Below are positions 57,058 through 64,000 of a DNA stretch of 64,000 nt, piece by piece. Origin of the DNA: Crotalaria pallida (taxonomy: Eukaryota; Streptophyta; Magnoliopsida; Fabales; Fabaceae); NCBI GenBank assembly GCA_037953625.1, contig CM075650.1, forward strand, positions 20,775,501-20,839,500, in the 5' to 3' direction. Under the pieces are notes generated by a model. The model was not told the DNA's origin, made no database searches, and worked only from the letters and a program-made list of their open reading frames with translations. Each line of letters opens with the position of its first letter. The first letter of the stretch is position 1. Position numbers and translations under genes: made by a program.

Positions 57058-57351
57058 GCGGAATTTCGGGGACGAAATTTTTGTAAGTGGCGGAGAAATG
57101 TAATACCCCGATTTTTGTTTCCTAAATAAATAAAAAGAAAATAGTTTAAACAAAATTAATTATATGGAATTAATTAGTTTTGTTTATTAAATTATGGTTA
57201 TATTAAAACGATAATCCAAGGGAAAATAAGAGAAAATAATTTGGACTTTAAAAATAAGGATTTTTGCAGTTTAGTCCTTGGGAAGGATCTAAGAGATAAT
57301 ATTAGAAAGATTTTTGGAGGGAAAGTGAATAAAATAGTAATTTTTCAAAAA

Positions 57352-57406
57352 ACTGAAGCTGTTAATCGATTAACAGAAAGTGTTAATCGATTAACACGAG
57401 TTCAGT
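57352..57406. repeat. Composite palindrome in U3 of LTR B
   Basis: ACTGAA, then TGTTAATCGATTAACA (57360-57375), a 5-base spacer, TGTTAATCGATTAACA (57381-57396), then TTCAGT (57401-57406). The two 16-mers are perfect self-complements and the whole is an inverted repeat with CTGA/TCAG ends, as in A. The end is about 127 bp upstream of the TATA-like box. The same block also stands at 37354-37408 and 41806-41860 approximately. Confidence 0.93.
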
Positions 57407-57532
57407 GGCCAAAGATAGTGGAAGATGATGACTCACCCAGCTGGAACCACCACTTTGCCACCTTGCACCGCTTTCCACCTCTTCATTTTGGTAGTGGGAC
57501 GCATGTAGGCTTGCATGGGCACTTGATTTGCC

Positions 57533-57539
57533 TATAATT
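57533..57539 (+). promoter_or_regulatory. TATA-like box of LTR B
   Basis: GCCTATAATTTGG; weaker than in A but at the equivalent place, about 0.5 kb before the donor-like site. Confidence 0.5.
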
Positions 57540-58052
57540 TGGGGTCTTGAGTTGAAGAATTGCATGAAGAAGTTGATACCTTAGTGAAACTCTGTCAAAT
57601 TCTCAACTCAAACACCCTCTGTTCTTCACATTCGTTTTCCTTCCACAAACCCATACACACTACAAGCTTTGCATCTTATCAAAGCTTGTAGAAAGAGCTT
57701 TCTATCCATATTAAGATCACGAATTTTGGTCACTTGAGTGAGGAGGTATTGCAGCTGGAAGTTGGGCTCTTGAAACTGAAGTGCTGTGATTTCAGACTCG
57801 AGGTGGTGACTTTGAGCTTAAAGTGTGGTAAGCTTGGGGCACCAATTAGTACCAAATCTGTTTCTATTTCAAGTTCACACTTCCTAGTTTTGTTATTGAC
57901 CAAGTTTATTCGTTTTTATGCACGTTTGGTTTGTCGAATCCTCGCCTGAACTTGCTCATTCAAAACTGTCATAAACCGAAAAACAGAGCAATTGGAGTTT
58001 GGTGATTCTGTGAGTTTCTTTGCTGTGTACCTATCCAAATAGCTTCAACAAG

Positions 58053-59451
58053 GTAAGGGAGAAGCTTTACTAACGCTAGAATAGATTGTGGTATTGAATT
58101 GAGTATAGGTTGAACCACCATGAGGTTCAAAGGGCACTAGGTTAGAGGACAATGGCTTGGAGGCCAATTTGACCAAAAACCAGAATTGGAACATGTTAGA
58201 TGATGGTATATAAAGCTAAATGAACCTTCAATTTGATCTGAAATTGAGTGGTTAATGATTTGATATGTTAAGTTGTGTTTTAGGTTAAAATTGGGGAAAA
58301 ACATGATGATTCTGTGATGTTGATGTTATTTAATGTAATTGATGCTATGAACAAGTTTAATATACTGTATTTAAGTTGGTTTGGAGGTTAGTTTTGGTTA
58401 AAATTGGATTGGCATGAGTTTGATACATAAAAACCAGTTCAGCAGTGTTTTTCTGCACTATTTAATCGATTAACACGAGCTGTTAATCGATTAACACGTT
58501 GAAATTCTGATCAGTTTGAAATGTACAAAGGGATAATCGATTAACAGATTCTTTTAATCGATTATTGACTGAATTTTTGCAATAATGATCAGAATTTAAC
58601 TATTTAATTGATTATCAAAGTGTGAAAATCAATTAAAGGCTGAAACTGAATTGAATTGAAGTAAGTTTAATGGAAAATAAAGTTCAACTATGCCAAGTAC
58701 AAACCTCAAACAACTTAAATGACACTGGGCATTATTGATTTGATGAAATCATGCATAGCATCTGCATTATGGTTTCCCACAGCGATGAGCTGATGGAGAC
58801 ACGTCCGTGAGGCATGGGCATATCCCTTTTGGTTGAACTCGAGGAACACTTGTGTGAGTGTTTTCTCCAAAGGGTTCACGGGGGAGTGTCGGTGACCGGG
58901 GTTGCACCTTCTGTTTCCGGAAATACACACGTGCGTGTGGTCATGTCATTTGATGCCGAACTCGATGAGGCGTAATCCTACGGGATACGTCGGCAACATT
59001 TCTAAGAGCTCTAGGGGTGTTGATTTATTTGCAGGCCGAGTTCGATGAGGTACTCATTATGGTACCGGGCATGTTTGTTTTTAAAGGTGCCACGAAAGCC
59101 TATCTGTTGTAGTTGGCCAACAATCATGCACTAATAAGATGAGATACATCTTGACTGCACATGTTATTGATTATTTATGATTATGTCTTGGTGTTGATGT
59201 TTAACATGTGTAATTAATTGTTAATGAATGAAATTTGATTATTGAAAACTTATAATTGGTTATCAAGAAGTCTAATTGATTAATAAGAAGTTCTAATTGA
59301 TTATCAAGAGAATGTTAATTGATTAATGGTAAATGATAATTGATTAGAAAAGGAATCAATGATTAGTGTTAAATAAAGACTCAACTATTTAAGTATTACC
59401 CTGTCTATTTGATTATGTGTTAGTACATACTGACTCCCTATGCCCTTCTAG
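58053..59451 (+). other. Predicted intron in the 3' LTR of B
   Basis: Donor CAACAAG|GTAAGGG to acceptor CCCTTCTAG|GTGATG, 1,399 bp. Contains the hairpin ATGGCTTGGAGGCCAA at 58152-58167, a palindrome array, and later a more GC-rich stretch (58790-59060). Confidence 0.6.
58461..58565. repeat. TAATCGATTA palindromes in predicted intron of LTR B
   Basis: Four copies of AATCGATTA (two in TTAATCGATTAACACG, one in ATAATCGATTAACAG, one in TTAATCGATTATTG). Decayed relatives (AATTGATTA) continue at 58600-59350. Confidence 0.9.
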
Positions 59452-59454
59452 GTG

Positions 59455-59907
59455 ATGGCTCGTTACCTGACATACGTGGAGTTGCGTCCACTCCATAGAG
59501 GAGTGTGGGACTACGAGGAGCACCGAGCGGTGTTCGAGGGTGAGGTTGACGTGATCTTTCGCCACCCTAACCCCCTTGCTCGAGTGCGACCTCGTAGACT
59601 TCGCATCCCCATGATCTACATACTACACATTCCCCCGGCTTATACTTATCGTTTTGGTACTCCACCCCCACGTCCTGGCCGTCGTTTTTATAACTTACGT
59701 GTCAGACGCCCTGCTACCCGTACTCGTCCTTCTACTTCTGATGAGGCTACTACTACGGCCACTCCTCGTCCTGGTCCGACCACCAGGGTACGTTTTGCAC
59801 CCTAACCTGAGCCAGTGCGTCGCACTGCTATTCCTGTGGTGTCGGATGAGGAGGAGGAGGAGGACCCCGTAAAGGACGTGGATGGGGCAGCTACTGATAG
59901 CCAGTGA
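59455..59907 (+). pseudogene. LTR ORF of element B (3' copy)
   Basis: Same as 43912 onward with one extra Glu codon in the acidic tail; R in place of C at position 12 brings it closer to A. A TCA-to-TAA change stops translation at about 59805; the original stop is at 59905-59907 (TGA), giving about 150 residues. Confidence 0.8.
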
Positions 59908-60433
59908 TGTGGTGACTCTCTCTTTGTATGTGCAGTATGGGGACCATGGTAGGATGTAGTGTTCAGCTTTTGGAGGACCAGGGATCAGGCATCAGCGTGG
60001 GTGGATCATAGCTCATCTCTCGAAGACTCTTTTATTTTGACTTGTGTTATATTGTGTATAGTTTGAGAGGGTCTATGAGAGTTGTTATTTTATATTTGCT
60101 GATCTGTATCCTTATACTTTGCTACCTCGACGTTTATCTCTGTTACTTGGGTACCTGGGTTGTATATATATGGGCTATGGTTGCATGGTTATTATGATCC
60201 TTAAAATTATTGCAACCACATTAATCGGTTTGAAAATCGTTTCCGCTGAAAGTACAAAACAGGTACTCAACCGTTTATTTTGAAATAAATATATTTTCAA
60301 GTCAAGGGTTTTGATGTGAAACTTTGTTGTATAAAAGGAAAAAGTTTTCCATGAAATTACTATATGATTAACAAATACTCTATAAATATACTTTATTTTA
60401 ATATAAATAAAGTTATATTTTGAGAGCGTCACA

Positions 60434-61845
60434 ACTCTGGCTATCATAAAACACAATTAAAACTACTTGTGTTAGACCAAGTTCATTGACCAAACCTCGA
60501 AGTCAAAAAGCCTCCTTCACACCATCTGTTGCTAACATATACTCTGCTTTAGTCGTAAACAATGCAACAATAGATTGAAATGTAACTTTCCATTACAGAG
60601 ATTAAATATATACCAGAAAGAGATCTTCTTCGATCAAGATAACCACCATAGTCTGAATCAACAAAACCTATAACGTCATCAATTGTAGCCTTGCTTTTGT
60701 CAAATACCAAGCCGATATCGGAAATACCTTTTAGGTATCTGAAAATCCGATCCATTTGACAGCACTCCAAGGATTATTTCCAAGATTATGCATACATCAA
60801 CTCACCGTGCTCACAGTATAGGCTAAATCGAGTCTAGTGCATATCATAGCATACATAAGACCACCAACAACACTAAAATACAAAACGTGAGACATACGCT
60901 CTACTTCTTGCTCTGTTTTTGGGCAAAGGTCTAAAGATAATTTGAAATGTACAGCAAGTGGAGTAGAAACGGGTTTGTAACCACTCATATTGAACCTATC
61001 AAGCACTCTCTCAATATATATCTGTTAAGATAAGAATAATTTACCAGCTTGAGATTACTTTCGAATCTTCAAACCAAGAATCCTCTTAGATGAACCTAAT
61101 TCTTTCATCTCGAACTCATTATTAAGTTGAGTTTTTAATTTTTTGATCAAAGGCTTGTCATGTGATACTATTAACATATCATCAACATAAAGTAAAGATT
61201 CACCGAGAAACTTTTTGAAATAAACACAATCATCATATTGACTTCTAGAATAATTTTGCCCAATCATAAAAGAATCGACCTTTTAAACCATTTCCTCAAA
61301 GCTTGCTTAAGCCCATACAAAGATTTCTTTAAACAACAAACAAGATGCTCCTTACCAGGAACAACAAATCCCTCAAGTTGATCCATATAAATCTATTCTT
61401 CCAGCTCTCCATGTAGAAAAGTTGTCTTCACATCAAGTTGCTCTAATTCCAAATCAAGCAGAGCAACAAAAGCAAGCAGAACACGAATGGAGGTATGGCG
61501 AACAACAGGTAAGAAAATGTCATTAAAGTCAATACCTTCTTTTTTATTAAAGCCTTTGTCAACATGTTGTGCTTTGCATCTAGGATCTTCAACTCCGAGA
61601 ATGTCTTCTTTATAGACCCATTTACATCTCAAAGGTCGTTTGGCTTTAGGAAGATCTGACAAATTCCAAGTACAGTTCTTATGGAGTCTCTCAATTTCTT
61701 CATTCATAGCCACTAACCACTTTGAAGAATCAGCACAGGACACAACTTCAGTATAGCTGGTAGGTTCAACGACGTCATTGACCTCTTGAGCAATAGACAA
61801 TACATAAGCAATTAAATTATTGCTATTAGTGTATCTAGTTAGCAT
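60434..61845 (-). pseudogene. RT and RNase H of element H
   Basis: Ty1/copia type. RT: WLVAMNEEIERLHKNCTWNL, KRPLRCKWVYKEDILG, LELEQLDVKTTFLHGELEE, then a broken part, and YVDD at 61178-61189 (LLYVDDMLIVSHDK). RNase H/connection: GYKPVSTPLAVHFKL, SVVGGLMYAMICTRLDLAY, RIFRYLKGISDIGLVFDKS, GFVDSDYGGYLDRRRSLSG, then IVALFTTKAEYM, ending YDSQ at 60434. Several stops and shifts between these blocks; the Tork-like assignment is from the overall motif style. Confidence 0.9.
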
Positions 61846-62403
61846 TTTAATAAGTCTTCTTGGTCTATCTCAGGCAAGAACATAATCATCTTCTTATGGC
61901 TAGATAGGAGACGTGATACAAGCGTCATGGTCACAATCATCATCACTTTTAGGCTCATTAGGGAAGGAATTAGGAGTTGTTGTGGTAGACTTCACTTCCA
62001 ACTCCACTGTCTCGCTAGTACTCTACAAATTACTTGTACTAGTAAAAGAAGACACGGAAGATTGTTTTCCAAAAGATAATAAAACATCCTCGTTAAAAGT
62101 CACATCTATGCTAAGAATTAGTTTTCTTGACTTTGAATCAAAATACCATAAACAATGTAATTTAGACTAAAATGCACTTAATAGCTCTTGGAGCTAATAG
62201 GCCATCATTGAATTGTGCATATGCAGGACATCCGAAAATTCTTAGATTAAAATAGTCAATAGGATTACCTAACCATATTTCTTTTGACATTGTGAAATCA
62301 AGTGAAGAATGTGGAGAACGGTTAACCAAGTAACATTTAGTAGATGCTGCCTTAGCCCACAAATTGCATCGATGCCATAACCCATCATTTGAGAGCATAC
62401 AAC
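61846..62403 (-). pseudogene. Integrase C-terminal part and linker of element H
   Basis: 62434-62162 (through the I boundary) reads MLSNDGLWHRCNLWAKAAST, YLVNRSPHSSLDF and LRIFGCPAYAQFNDG, the typical end of copia integrase. 61846-62161 is the poorly conserved, decayed linker to RT with no open frame. ACAAC at 62399-62403 is the target duplication of I. Confidence 0.88.
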
Positions 62404-63934
62404 TGTTGGAAGTCAAGCTTTCCCAAAAGGACATAAAGAGTTATGCTAGAAGATTTCTAGAAGAAGGTTTTGATGATAATAAATAAGATTCAAGCATCAA
62501 GTGCATTCATGCTCAAGGCTCAAGCTCTCAAGCAAATAGATTAAGTTTAGCTTTGCCCATAGGAATATGTGTAAGGTAATGAAGTCATATTTTTTCCAAG
62601 TTCATAAGGCCAAAATGTTTTTCAAAGTTAAGGAGAAGAAAAGAACTTTTGTGAAATCGTTTTAAGTTAGATTTTCTGTTAAAAATGTTTTTTGAAAGCC
62701 TATGGTTACATACTCTGCTTTAGAAAATCGATTTTATGAAAATAAGCGGAAGTAATTGATTACCTCTCCTAGATAATCGATTACTATGTTTTTGAGTTGT
62801 GACCTGCGAATTTTAACTGAAAGTAATCGATTACACGTTTTCATAATCGATTACCTTCCTCACAGAGAGTTGATAATCGATTACTTTGGTTTAATAATCG
62901 ATTACTTTCTTAAAAATTAATTTCACTTTTTTTTTTACAGAAAGTAGATAATCGATTACATCTGTAAAGTAATTGATTACCTTTAAGTTTTATTGAAATC
63001 CGTGTCAGAATCAATCTTATATTTTTTCCAAATTTGTTTTTACATAATTGATTCTGATTTATTTTCAAAATTCGAATTTAAATATTATTTTGAAATATTT
63101 TATTTTGGATTTAAGAATCAAATCTTTGATTTATTTTTTAAATCTCTTTGATATCTTTTTGATTTTAAAATTTTTTTTATTTTATTTCTGAAATTCTTTT
63201 TGATATGATTTTAATTTTCAAAATAACTTTATTTATGTATTTTTTTCAAAAAGCATTTGAGGAATCCTAGAATCCTATTATTCTCTTCTGATCAAAATCA
63301 CATTTCTTTTTCTTCTTCTTCTCCTTGAACACGTTCTTCATCGTTCATATTTTTCTTGAAGAGAAAACCTTTTTGGCCTTAACACTTGTGAATTAAAACT
63401 TTATTTCTATAGTGCTTACTTGTTGTATCCGTGATATTAAGAACACAAGAAATTGTATCACTCTCATAATCATCATATTTCAAACCGTAGTTGTATGGAG
63501 TGAATCTCCTAGAGGAACGTGTGGCACGTTCATAGGGTGAGGAACCGTTGTGTGATTTTTGAGGTCCCTAGCGAACGGAGGTTCCTAGTAGTGTGCGGGG
63601 CGCTCTTGGTTGAAATTGGGTGCGGCTCAATTTCAAGGATATAAAAAGCTCAAGCGGGTCGCTTGGGGACTGGACGTAGGTCTTTCGCTGAAAAGACTGA
63701 ACCAGTAATAAAATTGGTTTGCGTGTTCCTCTTCCCTATCTCTTTTATTTTTTCGCATTATTTTCATTAAATTCGTTTCCTCGCTACTCTATTTATTTTA
63801 TATTCTTCGCTTCGCCTTCACACTCAAATCATTAATCTCTTCATAAAACAATTTTTTTAACATTCGAGTAATTTCCAATAAATTTAATAAAACTCGATTC
63901 ACCCCCCTCTCGAGGTTTGAGGCCGATTCTAACA
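62404..63934 (+). mobile_element. Element I: solo LTR of a Sirevirus-like copia element
   Basis: 1,531 bp, TGTTGGAAGTC...CGATTCTAACA, with TSD ACAAC at 62399-62403 and 63935-63939. The end (TTCACCCCCCTCTCGAGG) resembles the reverse complement of the F and G LTR starts (GGGGGGTTGAATAGG), so it is the same lineage in plus orientation. A GGATATAAAAAGC at about 63639-63648 may be the TATA box. No ORF. Confidence 0.88.
62752..62980. repeat. GTAATCGATTAC palindrome array in LTR I
   Basis: About nine copies of (G/A)TAAT(C/T)GATTAC in 230 bp; six or more are exact ATAATCGATTAC or GTAATCGATTAC, and two have ATTGATTAC. Confidence 0.93.
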
Positions 63935-63939
63935 ACAAC

Positions 63940-64000
63940 GAGCTTTTTCAAGTATAGTTTTATTCATTAGCTCTGCAAAACCCTTATGCTGGGGCTTACG
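63940..64000 (-). pseudogene. Integrase core fragment of element H at window edge
   Basis: Minus strand reads HKGFAELMNKTILEKA, the copia integrase motif around the catalytic Glu (Glu codon at 63971-63973). It joins the frame at 62403 through the ACAAC duplication. Confidence 0.9.

Larger units (their letters stand above)
35727..60433 (+). mobile_element. Element B: Ty3/gypsy Tekay/Del-like chromovirus, hosting C, G and F
   Basis: Perfect TSD ACTCT (35722-35726 and 60434-60438). 5' LTR 35727-46641 (3.3 kb of its own, enlarged by C and G), PBS (46647-46658), gag-pol (46828-48762, then 54668-57057), 3' LTR 57099-60433. Pol is the same lineage as A. Gag and the first half of pol are still open; pol is then broken by F, stops and indels. 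B lies inside the RNase H gene of H. Confidence 0.95.
57099..60433 (+). repeat. 3' LTR of element B (3,335 bp)
   Basis: TGTAATACCCCG...AGAGCGTCACA, then ACTCT. Holds composite palindrome (57352-57406), TATA-like box (57533-57539), predicted intron (58053-59451) with palindromes, and the 3' copy of the LTR ORF. The gap 57058-57098 contains the polypurine-like TAAGTGGCGGAGAAA. Confidence 0.95.
35439..64000 (-). mobile_element. Element H: old Ty1/copia retrotransposon (Tork-like), split by B and I
   Basis: Minus strand. Integrase pieces at the right edge (63940-64000 and 62162-62403), RT (61845-61055), RNase H (61006-60434) and the RNase H end (35726-35551). The protein reads smoothly over the two insertions: ...LEKARC|MLSND... 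across I, and ...YDSQ|SAIHLTKN... across B, with the target duplications ACAAC and ACTCT supplying the shared bases. Many internal stops and frameshifts. LTRs are not in view: the left end of this piece touches E at 35438/35439 and the right end leaves the window. Confidence 0.9.

Overview
This window is a stack of plant LTR retrotransposons inserted into one another, from a flowering plant. I see no complete host gene, no rRNA or tRNA gene and no CRISPR array. The evidence is plant-type Ty3/gypsy chromoviruses (Tekay/Del-like), Athila/Tat-type gypsy elements primed by tRNA-Asp, Sirevirus-type and Tork-like Ty1/copia elements, a Mutator-like MITE, high AT content, and primer-binding sites matching plant initiator tRNA-Met or tRNA-Asp. 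A dicot, perhaps a legume, is my guess; the legume part rests only on general familiarity with such palindrome-rich repeats and is weak.

Layout, left to right. 1-4969: minus-strand long LTR (K) inserted into the 5' LTR of element A. 4970-26284: A, a plus-strand Tekay-like element, decayed and split by D. 7625-19122: D, a minus-strand Athila-type element with TSD AAGGA. 26606-27668: Mutator-like MITE with a 9-bp TSD. 27778-35438: E, a minus-strand gag-protease-only relative of Athila, carrying a solo Tekay-like LTR (L, 32012-34359, TSD GTGAG) in its 5' LTR. 35439-64000: H, an old minus-strand Ty1/copia element running off the right edge. Inside its RNase H gene sits B (35727-60433, TSD ACTCT), a plus-strand Tekay-like element. 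B's 5' LTR contains C (35916-41737, TSD GAAGG) and a solo Sirevirus-like LTR (G, 44334-46082, TSD GACGT). B's reverse transcriptase gene contains F, a gag-only Sirevirus-type element (48763-54662, TSD TCTTC). H's integrase also carries a solo copia LTR (I, 62404-63934, TSD ACAAC). Most of these boundaries are supported by matching target-site duplications visible in the sequence, and in H the reading frame resumes across two insertions.

The most interesting signal is in the Tekay-like LTRs. A and B belong to clearly different families, yet their long LTRs share one layout: a composite palindrome in U3, a TATA-like box about 120-130 bp later, a leader of about 0.5 kb, a 5' splice donor-like site, an intron-like stretch of 1.1-1.5 kb holding arrays of short palindromes with a TCGA core, an acceptor-like TAG, and a GTGATG start of an ORF of about 150 codons. 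That ORF's protein is well conserved between A and B (about 42 of the first 66 residues identical), with many differences at third codon positions. I cannot assign it to a known family. The solo LTR L shares the donor, acceptor and hairpin but has only a 47-codon unrelated ORF. I propose this as a spliced, LTR-encoded leader gene of Tekay-like elements that may not have been described.

The Athila-type elements C, D and E share a conserved 1.1-1.5 kb non-coding block; in D and E it is bounded on both sides by polypurine-tract-like sequences, and in C only the inner boundary survives. They also carry family-specific GC-rich palindromes. Most reading frames in A, B and D are broken, many by C-to-T-type nonsense changes, so most of this DNA is probably inactive now.
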